From NCBI RefSeq assembly GCF_001487165.1, contig NZ_LN913006.1, positions 929,293-993,292 on the forward strand: a stretch of DNA of 64,000 nt. Direction: 5' to 3'. Positions 35,455 through 43,750 of this stretch are shown piece by piece. Within the stretch, counting starts at the first letter, position 1; each line of letters begins with the position of its first letter. Position numbers and translations under genes: made by a program. This stretch comes from Blautia massiliensis (ex Durand et al. 2017) (GTDB lineage Bacteria > Bacillota > Clostridia > Lachnospirales > Lachnospiraceae). The notes beneath the pieces are model-generated. The model searched no databases. It was not told the origin of the DNA and was given only the letters and a program-made list of their open reading frames with translations.

Positions 35455-36318
35455 ATGAACGCAAATTACAGGGAACGACTGAAAGACAAGAAACGCATCG
35501 TTATCAAGATCGGATCATCATCACTGATCCACGCAGAAACAGGAAGACTGGATTTCCGTAAGCTGGAGATCCTGGCCAGAGAGCTCAGCGACCTTCACAA
35601 TCAGGGGAAAGACGTAGTGCTGGTATCCTCCGGAGCCATTGCGGTAGGTGCAGCTGCACTGGGGATGCAGGGAAAGCCGGCAGAGCTTGAGAAAAAGCAG
35701 GCCTGTGCAGCTGTGGGACAGGCCAGGCTGATGACCATTTATCAGAAGCTTTTCGGGGAATACAATCAGATGGTGGCACAGATCCTGATGACTAAGAATA
35801 CCATGGTCAACAATACCAACCGCAGGAATGCCCAGAATACCTTCCAGCAGCTTCTGGCAGAAAAGGTGATCCCTATTGTAAATGAGAACGACTCGGTATC
35901 CTCCTACGAATTCCAGAACCTGGTAAAATTCGGAGACAACGATACCCTTTCCTCTGTGGTTGCTGCACTGATCGATGCGGATCTTCTAATCCTCATGTCC
36001 GATATTGACGGTCTTTTTACAGACGATCCCAATTCCAATCCGGATGCACAGTTTATCGACATTGTAGAAAACATGGATGACAATATGCGTAAGCTTGGCA
36101 AATCCTCCACAGGAAGTAATGTAGGCACCGGCGGAATGGCGACCAAGCTTACCGCTGCGATCATCGCCACTGCGGCAGGAGCGGACATGGTCATTGCCAA
36201 CGGAAATGACTTCCACAACATCCACAGGATCGTGGAAGGCAGGAGCTGCGGAACATTATTTGTAGGAAACAAGAAGGAAGAATTCTTCCTCATTGATTAT
36301 ATCGAAAAACTGCTTTAA
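35455..36318 (+). CDS. proB: Glutamate 5-kinase ProB
   Basis: First step of proline synthesis from glutamate. 287 aa from ATG 35455 (NANYRERLKDKKRIVIKIGS); the in-frame ATG 66 bases earlier lies inside the preceding gene and lacks an SD, while CAGGAG precedes the chosen start. Amino-acid kinase fold: VLVSSGAIAVGAAAL, PIVNENDSVSSYE, LILMSDIDGLF, GTGGMATKLTAA. It lacks the C-terminal PUA domain, as in many Firmicutes. proA is three genes downstream. Confidence 0.95.
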   Translation: MNANYRERLKDKKRIVIKIGSSSLIHAETGRLDFRKLEILARELSDLHNQGKDVVLVSSGAIAVGAAALGMQGKPAELEKKQACAAVGQARLMTIYQKLFGEYNQMVAQILMTKNTMVNNTNRRNAQNTFQQLLAEKVIPIVNENDSVSSYEFQNLVKFGDNDTLSSVVAALIDADLLILMSDIDGLFTDDPNSNPDAQFIDIVENMDDNMRKLGKSSTGSNVGTGGMATKLTAAIIATAAGADMVIANGNDFHNIHRIVEGRSCGTLFVGNKKEEFFLIDYIEKLL

Positions 36319-36331
36319 GGAGAATAACATT

Positions 36332-36556
36332 ATGATGGACAATATCAAGATCGACAGGATCAACGCACTGGCACATAAACAGAAAAGTGTAGGTCTTACC
36401 GAGGAAGAAAAGGTGGAACAGGCGAAGCTTCGGAGAGAATATCTGGATGCAGTGAAAGGAAATCTCCGTGCGCATCTGAATAATATCGATATCAAAGAAA
36501 AGGATGGCAGCATCACCAATCTTGGAGAAAAATATGGAAGAAAAAAAGGAAATTAG
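36332..36556 (+). CDS. DUF896 (YnzC/YneR-type) small protein
   Basis: 74-aa cytosolic protein of DUF896, with IDRINALAHKQKSVGLTEEE and LRREYLDAVKGNLRAHLNNI as the family core. The fold of relatives is a two-helix coiled hairpin; function is unknown, with some Bacillus relatives under SOS control. I chose ATG 36332 (SD AAGGAG 9 bases upstream); an ATG at 36335 is equally possible. It overlaps the next gene by 23 bases. Confidence 0.88.
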   Translation: MMDNIKIDRINALAHKQKSVGLTEEEKVEQAKLRREYLDAVKGNLRAHLNNIDIKEKDGSITNLGEKYGRKKGN

Positions 36557-37094
36557 AAAAAAGATCTTCAAAGCCAGAAAAGAACATACCGATGCCTGGA
36601 TCCGGGAAAACAGTCTCCGGATCACAGAGGCCCTGACACAGCTTCCGGAATACCGGAATGCAGAACGGATCATGGCATACGCAGATTATAACCATGAAGT
36701 GATCACACGCTATATCATCGAGCAAGCCTGGAAAGACGGCAAGGAAGTGGCAGTGCCAAAGGTTTTCGGAAAGGATATGGTATTTTACAGACTGACCGAT
36801 TTCAGTCAGCTAGAATCCGGCTACTTCGGGATCCCTGAGCCAAAGGAAGACGGAGAAACGGTTTCTTGGGAAGAAGCCATGATGGTCATGCCCGGGGTGG
36901 CTTTTGACGTGAATTGCAACCGGGTAGGCTATGGCGGCGGTTTTTATGACCGTTTTCTGGAAAAACATCCGGAGGTCTGCCGCGTTGCAGTAGGATTTTC
37001 CTTCCAGATCCTTTCGGAGGTTCCCACAGAGCCTACGGATATCCGTCCGCAGGTCATTGTGACGGAAGAGAATATATACCGCGATGCACAGTAA
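36534..37094 (+). CDS. 5-formyltetrahydrofolate cyclo-ligase
   Basis: ATP-dependent enzyme turning 5-formyl-THF into 5,10-methenyl-THF. 186 aa from ATG 36534 (EEKKEIRKKIFKARKEHTDA), SD GGAGAAAA; an earlier in-frame ATG lies in the DUF896 gene. Motifs: FGIPEPKEDGETV, MVMPGVAFDVNCNRVGYGGG then FYDRFLEK, with the phosphate-binding glycine loop. No functional link to the flanking proline genes is obvious. Confidence 0.93.
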   Translation: MEEKKEIRKKIFKARKEHTDAWIRENSLRITEALTQLPEYRNAERIMAYADYNHEVITRYIIEQAWKDGKEVAVPKVFGKDMVFYRLTDFSQLESGYFGIPEPKEDGETVSWEEAMMVMPGVAFDVNCNRVGYGGGFYDRFLEKHPEVCRVAVGFSFQILSEVPTEPTDIRPQVIVTEENIYRDAQ

Positions 37095-37137
37095 GATATT
37101 GCTGTAAAGACAGAAAGAAAGGCAGGAATATTTGGAA

Positions 37138-38388
37138 ATGAATGAAATGCTTGAAAAACTGGGACAGAATGCGAAAGATGCGGAGACAGTCCTTCGAAAT
37201 CTTTCCACAAATGACAAAAATATAACCCTGGAAGCTGTGGCAAAGGCTCTTGTCACTCATACCGATGAGATCCTGAAGGCCAATGCCCTGGATGTGGAAA
37301 ACGGTAAAATGAATCAGATGCCGGAAGGACTGATCGACCGTCTGATGCTGACACCGGAGAGGATCGAAGGAATGGCAGACGGACTTCGTCAGCTTACCGG
37401 TCTTGAAGATCCCATCGGGGAAGTTACCGGTATGAAAAAACGTCCCAACGGACTTCTGATCGGACAGAAACGTGTTCCCTTAGGTGTGATCGGCATCATT
37501 TACGAAGCGCGTCCCAATGTTACCTCAGATGCATTCGGTCTCTGCTTCAAAACCGGAAATGTCGTGATCCTGAAGGGTGGAAGCGACGCAATTCATTCCA
37601 ATACTGCCATTGTCAACTGTATCCGTGAGGCATTGAAGGCCTGCGGCATTATCGAGGATGCTATCCAGCTGATCCAGGATACCTCCAGAGAAACGGCTGC
37701 GGAATTTATGAAGCTGAACCGGTATGTGGATGTACTGATCCCACGTGGCGGAAGAGGACTGATCAAAGCAGTGGTAAACCAGAGTACGATCCCTGTCATC
37801 GAGACCGGAACCGGAAACTGTCATATCTATGTGGACGAGACTGCAGATCTTCAGATGGCAGCGGATATTGTGATCAATGCAAAGACCCAGCGTGTGGGCG
37901 TATGCAATGCATGCGAATCCCTTCTTGTAAACCGTAAGGTGAAGGACGATTTTCTGCCGGTGCTGGCCGGACGCCTTAAGGAGAAGCATGTGGAGGTCCG
38001 TGCAGATGAAGCAGCAAAGGCTCTGATGCCGGGAGCAGTTCCTGCAACAGAAGAGGACTGGGGAACGGAATATCTTGACTATATCCTTTCTGTAAAGGTA
38101 GTGGATTCCGTGGAGGAAGCCATTGCACATATCAATAAATATAATACAAAGCATTCGGAGGCTATCATTACCAATGATTACACCCATGCCCAGAAATTCC
38201 TGGATGAGGTAGATGCAGCGGCAGTTTATGTGAACGCTTCTACCAGATTCACCGATGGAAATGAGTTTGGATTCGGTGCGGAGATCGGGATCAGCACCCA
38301 GAAGCTCCATGCAAGAGGCCCAATGGGACTCCTTGCACTGACCACCACCAAGTATATCATTTATGGTAATGGACAGGTACGTCCGTAA
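37138..38388 (+). CDS. proA: Gamma-glutamyl phosphate reductase ProA
   Basis: NADPH-dependent second step of proline synthesis. About 416 aa: [20 protein letters not shown] near residue 110, [25 protein letters not shown], the catalytic Cys in [12 protein letters not shown] and the C-terminal [20 protein letters not shown]. The start is uncertain between ATG 37138 and TTG 37132; AGGA at 37124 favours the ATG. A terminator follows the stop. Confidence 0.95.
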   Translation: MNEMLEKLGQNAKDAETVLRNLSTNDKNITLEAVAKALVTHTDEILKANALDVENGKMNQMPEGLIDRLMLTPERIEGMADGLRQLTGLEDPIGEVTGMKKRPNGLLIGQKRVPLGVIGIIYEARPNVTSDAFGLCFKTGNVVILKGGSDAIHSNTAIVNCIREALKACGIIEDAIQLIQDTSRETAAEFMKLNRYVDVLIPRGGRGLIKAVVNQSTIPVIETGTGNCHIYVDETADLQMAADIVINAKTQRVGVCNACESLLVNRKVKDDFLPVLAGRLKEKHVEVRADEAAKALMPGAVPATEEDWGTEYLDYILSVKVVDSVEEAIAHINKYNTKHSEAIITNDYTHAQKFLDEVDAAAVYVNASTRFTDGNEFGFGAEIGISTQKLHARGPMGLLALTTTKYIIYGNGQVRP

Positions 38389-38395
38389 GACAGAT

Positions 38396-38432
38396 AAAGT
38401 AAAGCGGATTCTTTGGTCCGCTTTACTTTTTT
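38396..38432 (+). terminator. proA terminator
   Basis: AAAGTAAAGCGGA (38396-38408) pairs with TCCGCTTTACTTT (38417-38429), ending in T6. Its 3' arm supplies a -35-like TTTACT for the next promoter. Confidence 0.9.
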
Positions 38433-38450
38433 GAAGCGTTGTGCTATACT
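38422..38450 (+). promoter_or_regulatory. Promoter of the repeat-rich surface protein gene
   Basis: TTTACT (38422-38427, inside the proA terminator arm), 17-base spacer, TATACT (38445-38450) preceded by TGC (extended -10). Confidence 0.6.
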
Positions 38451-38500
38451 TTTTTGTAATTGGATTTAAACAGACTAACTCATAACAGGAGGACTTATAA

Positions 38501-41500
38501 ATGAAAAAAAAGCAGCTTTTTGCAGTCCTGCTTGCAGGTTCCATGACTGTTGGAATGGCACCTGCCGCAGCGTTTGCCGCTGAAGATACCGGAGCGGTAA
38601 CAGAGGCAGAAGCATCGACTGCAGACGAGAATACAGAAACACCAGATGACGGAGCGGCTGTGGATGACCAGTCACAGAGTGAAGCCGACGCCCAGGCAGA
38701 AGCAGCAGCCCAGGCTCAGACAGAGGCAGAAGCACAGGCAGCAGCCCAGGCCCAGGCAGAGGCCGAAGCGCAGGCAGCAGCCCAGGCCCAGGCGGAAGCA
38801 CAGGCAGCAGCTCAGGCTCAGGCGGAAGAGGCGCAGCAGGAGCAGACGGAAACAACTGCAGAAGCAGCAAATGCCGTTGTAAAGACAGCAGAAGATCTTA
38901 AGAATGCGATTAAAGGGGCTCCGGATTTTACAGGTTCTATTGATGATACGGAAGAGAATCTTTATGCTTCTTCTTATAAGATCCTGATCAGTGAATCTTT
39001 TGCTCTTACAGAGCCGATTACGGTTCCTGAGAATAAGAATATTGCAATTTTCAGTGTGCAGGGAAGCGAAACCACAGTCAGCCGTGGAGCAGTAACCGGT
39101 GATATGTTTAAAGTAAGCCCTGGTAGTATTTTGTCCATGACCAAGAATGACGGAGATGGCACCACAACAATTGGTAAACTTCTTATCAATGGAGCCAAAG
39201 CTGATGGAACACAGGCAGAGGGTTCTATTATTTCTGTAGATGCAAATGCAAAATTTGTAATGACTACAGGTGTTACTCTTGCTAATAATTCATCCACATC
39301 CGCAGGTGCGGCAATAAAGAACAGTGGTAAACTTATCATTACCGGTGGAGAGATCAAAGACAACGTATCTGCAGGTGGAGCTGTTTACAGCACAGGTACA
39401 GTTTCACTTAAAAAAGGTGAGGGTGCGTCTGATGACGAACCAAAGATCATCGAGAACTATACAAGCGCAGAAAAGAGCGTAAAATCCAATATCGTATTAG
39501 GACAGCAGGATCAGAGTGCTGGAAGTATCATCATTGCCGGTGCATTTGAGAACCAGAATATTGGATATTCCGTAGAGAATCCGGCAGTTGACTATACAGT
39601 TTTCCAGAAACCTGAATCTTTAGATGCAACTGCATTTGAAAAAGCAGTTAATGCGATGAGCTATGAGGGCGACCAGAGTTATGGAATAAATACAGCTACA
39701 GGTCAGCTTGTTTCTAACAGACCAACGGTTAATATTGATAATGCTACGAGTAAAGAAGCAAATACAGTTTCTGTAACCTTCACATCTGATAAAGCAGGTA
39801 CATATTACTATAAATATGTTGCAAAAGGTGCGGAAGCTCCGACCATCGAGACAGCTACAGAAGGTGGAATGGTTAAGGCAGGAGAAACCACTTCCCTGAA
39901 ACTTACCAACGTCACAGACAAGACTATTGACCTTTATGTATGGGTAAAAGAAAGTGAAAGTGGTAACGCCATTGTTGGTGAAGGTGTAAGGAAGGATATT
40001 GCAGTAACACAGGCAGAGAAGCCAAAACCGACAGCGCCAATGGTTAATCTAATCAGCGCAAAAAGAAAAAGTGCAACAACTGCAGAAGTAGTTCTTCAGT
40101 CCGATAAGAGCGGTACATGCTATTATAAATGGGTGGCAAAAGGAGCGGATAAACCTTCCATTAGCACAACTAAAGACAGCAAGATTGAGATCACTGAAAA
40201 CAAAGATTTTAAGATTGATCTGAAAAATCTGAAAGGTGATGCGATTGATCTCTATGTACAGGTAGTAGCGAAAGATGGATCAGAGTCAGCAGTAACAAAG
40301 ATTGCAACTGTTGCTTTGAAAGAAACAGCGAAAACACCTGCGAAGATTTCCAACGTAAGCTACAAATGGAAAGGTCATACATCTGCTACTGTAACTATGC
40401 GTTCTGATAAAGCTGGTGTGTACTATTATAAATGGGTAAATCGTGGTTCCAAAGCTCCGACAGTTGATAAAATGAGCAAGGGAAAAAATGTTTCTGCAAA
40501 TAAGGATTTCACGATCAGTTTGAAAGATTTGGATGCAAACAATGCAATTGATGTTTATGTGAGCATCAAAGGAACTGATGGAACTGTAAGTACACCAAAG
40601 AAGATTGCATTGGATGAAGCTAAGCGTCCGGCAAATGTCAGATGGGTTGGATTTTCATGGATCAACCATACATCTGCGAATGTTACTCTTATTTCGAATA
40701 AGAGCGGTACCTGTTATTATAAATGGGTTTCTCGTAACAGTGATGGCACGTCTGCCACTCCGAAAGATCTTACATCTACCGGAAAACAGACAACATTTAC
40801 TGCTGATAAGAAATTTAATATCGGTCTTGAGGATTTAGATTCTGACAACCCAATTGATCTTTATATCCAGATCAAAGATAAAAATGGTGTTTTGACAAAT
40901 CCATTGAAAATAGCATTTAAAGAAGATTCCAGACCGAAAGTTGCAGATCCAACTCCGACTGACACACCGAATGCATACATCCCGGATGTAAAAGAGAGCA
41001 TAGTACAGGGACTGGATGAGGCAATTCAGTTCTATCCGAATCAGTTCTATCCATTTACTGTAATTGGTGCTGGAACAACCAATCAGGATCCAAATGAGGG
41101 TGATGTGAAATGGGTTCCGGTTTACTGGAGTACAGCTGCAAACCCAAAACAAAGCCAGATTCATACAGCATGGAAGATTGGTTCCGGCAAGGGAATCAAC
41201 AAAGACGCTACATACAACCTGTACGTATTCTTCAAGAAATACATCTACACGGGTGGTCAGTGGCAGGAGACAGACACCATTGAATCCGCAGTATATCAGT
41301 TTAGATCTGCAAAACTGACACCTACCGGAACTCCAGGAGCAGACGGTACATACGGTACCGGCGGCCAGACAGGTTCTGATCCGGATGCAACTATAACAGG
41401 AGAGGCATCTGCAACATCCTCCAACGGAGGCAACGGAACCAGATCTAAGAATGCAGTATCAACAGCCGATAACTCACCGATCGGAACCATGTCCGCACTG

Positions 41501-41563
41501 GCAGTGGCATCCCTTCTTGCAGGTGGATATGTGATCGTGAGAAGAAGAAAAAAGGACATCTAA
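38501..41563 (+). CDS. Repeat-rich surface protein with C-terminal membrane anchor
   Basis: 1020-aa exported protein of unknown function. Signal peptide residues 1-~28 (FAVLLAGSMTVGMAPAAA). Residues ~60-115 are an Ala/Gln/Glu low-complexity stretch likely to be helical. Residues ~130-400 resemble a beta-helix or pectate-lyase-like region (GKLLINGAKADGTQAEGSII, GGEIKDNVSAGGAVYSTGTV). Four ~100-residue tandem repeats (~407-811) each contain YYYK/CYYK-W/Y-V. The C-terminus is STADNSPIGTMSALAVASLL with a membrane span and RRRKKDI tail: a sorting-signal layout but without LPxTG. SD ACAGGAGG. Probably a cell-surface adhesin; no homologue is named with confidence. Confidence 0.85.
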   Translation: MKKKQLFAVLLAGSMTVGMAPAAAFAAEDTGAVTEAEASTADENTETPDDGAAVDDQSQSEADAQAEAAAQAQTEAEAQAAAQAQAEAEAQAAAQAQAEAQAAAQAQAEEAQQEQTETTAEAANAVVKTAEDLKNAIKGAPDFTGSIDDTEENLYASSYKILISESFALTEPITVPENKNIAIFSVQGSETTVSRGAVTGDMFKVSPGSILSMTKNDGDGTTTIGKLLINGAKADGTQAEGSIISVDANAKFVMTTGVTLANNSSTSAGAAIKNSGKLIITGGEIKDNVSAGGAVYSTGTVSLKKGEGASDDEPKIIENYTSAEKSVKSNIVLGQQDQSAGSIIIAGAFENQNIGYSVENPAVDYTVFQKPESLDATAFEKAVNAMSYEGDQSYGINTATGQLVSNRPTVNIDNATSKEANTVSVTFTSDKAGTYYYKYVAKGAEAPTIETATEGGMVKAGETTSLKLTNVTDKTIDLYVWVKESESGNAIVGEGVRKDIAVTQAEKPKPTAPMVNLISAKRKSATTAEVVLQSDKSGTCYYKWVAKGADKPSISTTKDSKIEITENKDFKIDLKNLKGDAIDLYVQVVAKDGSESAVTKIATVALKETAKTPAKISNVSYKWKGHTSATVTMRSDKAGVYYYKWVNRGSKAPTVDKMSKGKNVSANKDFTISLKDLDANNAIDVYVSIKGTDGTVSTPKKIALDEAKRPANVRWVGFSWINHTSANVTLISNKSGTCYYKWVSRNSDGTSATPKDLTSTGKQTTFTADKKFNIGLEDLDSDNPIDLYIQIKDKNGVLTNPLKIAFKEDSRPKVADPTPTDTPNAYIPDVKESIVQGLDEAIQFYPNQFYPFTVIGAGTTNQDPNEGDVKWVPVYWSTAANPKQSQIHTAWKIGSGKGINKDATYNLYVFFKKYIYTGGQWQETDTIESAVYQFRSAKLTPTGTPGADGTYGTGGQTGSDPDATITGEASATSSNGGNGTRSKNAVSTADNSPIGTMSALAVASLLAGGYVIVRRRKKDI
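38684..38870 (+). repeat. Ala/Gln/Glu-coding low-complexity repeat
   Basis: Imperfect GCC-CAG-GCN and GAA/GAG-GCN units repeated ~15 times encode AQA, AEA and QAAAQ runs. Such sequence can expand or contract by slippage; every variant of 3n bases keeps the frame. Confidence 0.8.
39724..40935 (+). repeat. Four tandem ~100-residue domains in the surface protein
   Basis: Repeat units start near 39724, 40034, 40336 and 40627. Shared core: [SN]-[DN]-K-[AS]-G-x-[CY]-YYK-[WY]-V-x-[KR], then a [DNE]-x-[PA]IDLY/IDVY-V-strand about 50 residues later. Units differ enough at DNA level to be old duplications. Looks like Ig/Fn3-like beta domains used as a stalk (inference). Confidence 0.8.
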
Positions 41564-41593
41564 ACGCACAATAGCCAAAATAGCATAACAAAT

Positions 41594-41641
41594 AAAAAAA
41601 TCACCGGTTTTCCGAAAGAACAGGAAAGCCGGTGATTTTTT
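41594..41641. terminator. Bidirectional terminator between convergent genes
   Basis: AAAAAATCACCGG...TTCC pairs with GGAA...CCGGTGATTTTTT (41595-41641). A/T runs on both sides serve both the surface-protein gene and the minus-strand ABC exporter. Confidence 0.9.
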
Positions 41642-41653
41642 GTAAAGATAAAT

Positions 41654-42385
41654 TTACAGATTTTTTTTCTTATAGATAAACCAGGAAGCTGCAATGCTGA
41701 ATGCAATGAGATAGACTGTCAGGATCAGGACACTGAGGTAATTGACTCCACCGCCGGAAGCAATGGTACGGATCAGATGACTGGTCTGTGACAGTGGAAG
41801 AGCAGCTACAAAATTCCCAAGAAAGCCCGGGATCTTCTCTGTAGAGAAGAAGGTGTTGCACAAAAAAGCCATTGGCATAATGATATAATTGGAAAAACGA
41901 GGTACATCCGCATGGTTTTTGGCAAGGAAAGAAACCACAACGCCGATGGCTGAAAATACAGCACCGTTGAGGAACATCACCAGTAATGACCATCCGTTGA
42001 AAACAAGACCGGTTCCGATCGGCATGGTCAGAAGAAGGATGATCCCTCCTGCATAAAGCCCGCGGAGACTGCCTCCGATGATCTGTCCGGCAATAAACTG
42101 CCACAGAGGTGTCGGAGATATCATAACCTGGTCAAAGGCTTTCTCGTAAAGACGCTGCACATTCAGATTCTGTGCGATAGCATTAAAGCTTCCGTTCATT
42201 GTAGTCAGTGAAACCACACCCGGGATCAGGAAATTCAGATAAGGCTCTCCGTGTGAGGAGGTCTGGATCCCCATTCCAAAAACGATCAGATACATCAGCG
42301 GCGCGATCATGGCCGCCAGCGTGATCTTATAGAAATCCCTTCGGAACTCCACCCATTTTTCCCATAAAATAGTAAGTATTCCCAT
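41654..42385 (-). CDS. ABC-2 type transporter permease
   Basis: 243-aa membrane protein with six predicted hydrophobic segments. Motifs of the ABC-2 family: PLMYLIVFGMGI in helix 1-2, FLIPGVVSLTTMNGSFNAIA, QVMISPTPLWQFIAGQIIGG, and PMAFLCNTFFSTEKIP with ALPLSQTSHLIRTIA at the C-terminal side. Works with the ATPase encoded 54 bases upstream on the same strand as a two-gene exporter. Relatives export drugs, lipids or polysaccharides; the substrate is unknown. Confidence 0.93.
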   Translation of the reverse strand: MGILTILWEKWVEFRRDFYKITLAAMIAPLMYLIVFGMGIQTSSHGEPYLNFLIPGVVSLTTMNGSFNAIAQNLNVQRLYEKAFDQVMISPTPLWQFIAGQIIGGSLRGLYAGGIILLLTMPIGTGLVFNGWSLLVMFLNGAVFSAIGVVVSFLAKNHADVPRFSNYIIMPMAFLCNTFFSTEKIPGFLGNFVAALPLSQTSHLIRTIASGGGVNYLSVLILTVYLIAFSIAASWFIYKKKNL

Positions 42386-42439
42386 GATAATTCATCGTCC
42401 ATTCTGTTAAATTATAAGATAACTGTGGCTGACGCCGGC

Positions 42440-43282
42440 TTATCGCTGCATCAGATGCCTGCCTGCGCGCTCCACAAAAACATCCTCCAGAGTTGTCTCC
42501 CGAAGGGTGCACTGTCCGTCCAGAGAGGACAGAAAAGAGATGGCCTCTTCCCGACTGTGGAAGTAGTGGCTTTTTGCCCCTTCCGGTGTTTCCTGATCTA
42601 CGGTGTATTTGCCCAGGCCGTCGATCAGGCCCGATGGAGTATTGATCTCCTCCAGCTTTCCGTGATCCATAAGTGCTACCCGGTTGCAGAGAGACTGTGC
42701 CTCTTCCATATAGTGGGTTGTCAGAAGAATGGTCAGATTTTTTCCGTTCAGCTGACGGAGAAGATTCCACATCTGTCGTCTGGATAGCGCGTCCATGCCT
42801 GCAGTGGGCTCGTCCAGAAGAAGGATCTCCGGACTTGTGAGAAGTGCCCGGCATACCATAAGCTTTCGTTTCATACCACCGGAAAGCTTCCTTACAGTCC
42901 GCTTGCGGAAGGGAAGAAGTCCGCAGAAATCCAGAAGCTCTTCAGTTTTCCGTTTAATCTCTTTTCGTGGCATGAAATAAAGACGGCCCTGATATTCCAT
43001 GATCTCGTCCATGTTCATATCCTGGCGCATGGAATATTCCTGCGTGATCACGCTGATCTTGCGCTTCAGATCCGGTCGGTTGCGTCCAAGTGTCTGCCCA
43101 TCAATGAGGATTTCGCCCTCTGTGGGCAGGAGCAGAGTGGAAAGCAGACTGATCGTGGTGGTCTTTCCGGCACCGTTGGGTCCCAGCAGACCGAAAAATT
43201 CGCCGGTTTCTATGCGAAGATCCAGAGAATCCACAGCAGTAAAATTGTCGAATTTTTTTGTGAGATTTTTTGTTTCGATCAT
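42440..43282 (-). CDS. ABC transporter ATP-binding protein (DrrA/ABC-2 exporter type)
   Basis: 280-aa ATPase: Walker A GPNGAGKTTTISLLS, Q-loop VITQEYSMRQDM, signature KLSGGMKRKLMVCRAL, Walker B LLLDEPTAGMD, switch TTHYMEEA, and the C-terminal DrrA-like accessory region ending ETTLEDVFVERAGRHL. SD GAAAGGAAATG precedes the start. Its -35 lies inside the left copy of the 40-bp repeat that bounds the adjacent island. Confidence 0.94.
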   Translation of the reverse strand: MIETKNLTKKFDNFTAVDSLDLRIETGEFFGLLGPNGAGKTTTISLLSTLLLPTEGEILIDGQTLGRNRPDLKRKISVITQEYSMRQDMNMDEIMEYQGRLYFMPRKEIKRKTEELLDFCGLLPFRKRTVRKLSGGMKRKLMVCRALLTSPEILLLDEPTAGMDALSRRQMWNLLRQLNGKNLTILLTTHYMEEAQSLCNRVALMDHGKLEEINTPSGLIDGLGKYTVDQETPEGAKSHYFHSREEAISFLSSLDGQCTLRETTLEDVFVERAGRHLMQR

Positions 43283-43322
43283 CTCTGTTCATTTCCTTTC
43301 GTTTGTATGCAAATTTCACTCT

Positions 43323-43351
43323 ATTATACTGGAAAAGAAGAGACATTTCAA
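43323..43351 (-). promoter_or_regulatory. Promoter of the ABC-2 exporter, -35 inside the direct repeat
   Basis: On the minus strand TTGAAA (43346-43351), 17-base spacer, TATAAT (43323-43328). The -35 and everything upstream belong to the 40-bp repeat. Confidence 0.75.
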
Positions 43352-43379
43352 CAATTCTGAGATGTTCTTTACAGAAAAG
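43340..43379 (+). repeat. 40-bp direct repeat, left copy
   Basis: 39 of 40 bases match the copy at 47983-48022 in the same orientation (single T/C difference at position 16). The two copies bracket a 4.6-kb gene island with a recombinase remnant at one end and a transposase remnant at the other. Confidence 0.93.
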
Positions 43380-43398
43380 CAAAAAGGCGCAGCGGCAG

Positions 43399-43554
43399 AT
43401 GATGGAAAATTTTATGGAAACGCTGCAGTCCCTGCCGGAGCAGGTCGAGATTTTTGACGAGGGAGCATGGTACGCACTCTGCGATTACATCACGGTCTAC
43501 AGTAAAGATGATGTTCGGGTGACATTCCAGAACGGAACGGAAATCAAGGTGTGA
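43399..43554 (+). pseudogene. Serine site-specific recombinase, C-terminal remnant
   Basis: 51 codons from ATG 43399 ending EQVEIFDEGAWYALCDYITV then YSKDDVRVTF and NGTEIKV. This matches the usual last 40-50 residues of large serine recombinases of mobile elements in Firmicutes (FDE-x-W/L-x-x-L-V-x-x-V-T-V-Y...GTEI). The catalytic, recombinase and zinc-ribbon domains are absent; the fragment begins right after the left direct repeat. It cannot be active. A terminator hairpin follows 22 bases after the stop. Confidence 0.7.
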
Positions 43555-43575
43555 AAAACATAAGAGATTAAGAAC

Positions 43576-43606
43576 GCGCTCCGCAGAAAAATGTGGAGTG
43601 CTTTTT
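43576..43606 (+). terminator. Terminator after the recombinase remnant
   Basis: GCGCTCCGCA (43576-43585) pairs with TGTGGAGTGC (43592-43601) including two G-U pairs, followed by T5. Confidence 0.75.
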
Positions 43607-43678
43607 CAGGGCGAGAAGATAGAACCTTTCCTCTGACCAGAAAACTGCGAAATGTAGTTATCAGTGAATATCTGGGGT

Positions 43679-43750
43679 GTATTTGCTGCAAAGCAGCAAA
43701 TACAGACACCTGCTTCCGGGATTACTTTTTCCCGGAAACAGGTGTTTTTT
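43679..43750. terminator. Tandem hairpins at the araC 3' end
   Basis: First hairpin GTATTTGCTGC-AAA-GCAGCAAATAC (43679-43703) is perfect. Second pairs 43706-43721 with 43730-43745 (16-base arms, one mismatch) followed by T6 on the + strand, and its right half contains the araC stop codon. The second would stop + strand transcripts; for araC transcripts both stems lie at or after the stop and may protect or terminate the message. Confidence 0.7.

Noticed and set aside
37525-38544. 339-codon minus-strand frame opposite proA
   Set aside because: Antisense of a conserved gene, runs through the proA terminator; Cys/His-rich composition typical of antisense translation.
39724-40935. Tandem repeats considered as a CRISPR-like array
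   Set aside because: Units are ~300 bases, coding, diverged and in frame with a surface protein; no short identical repeats with unique spacers.
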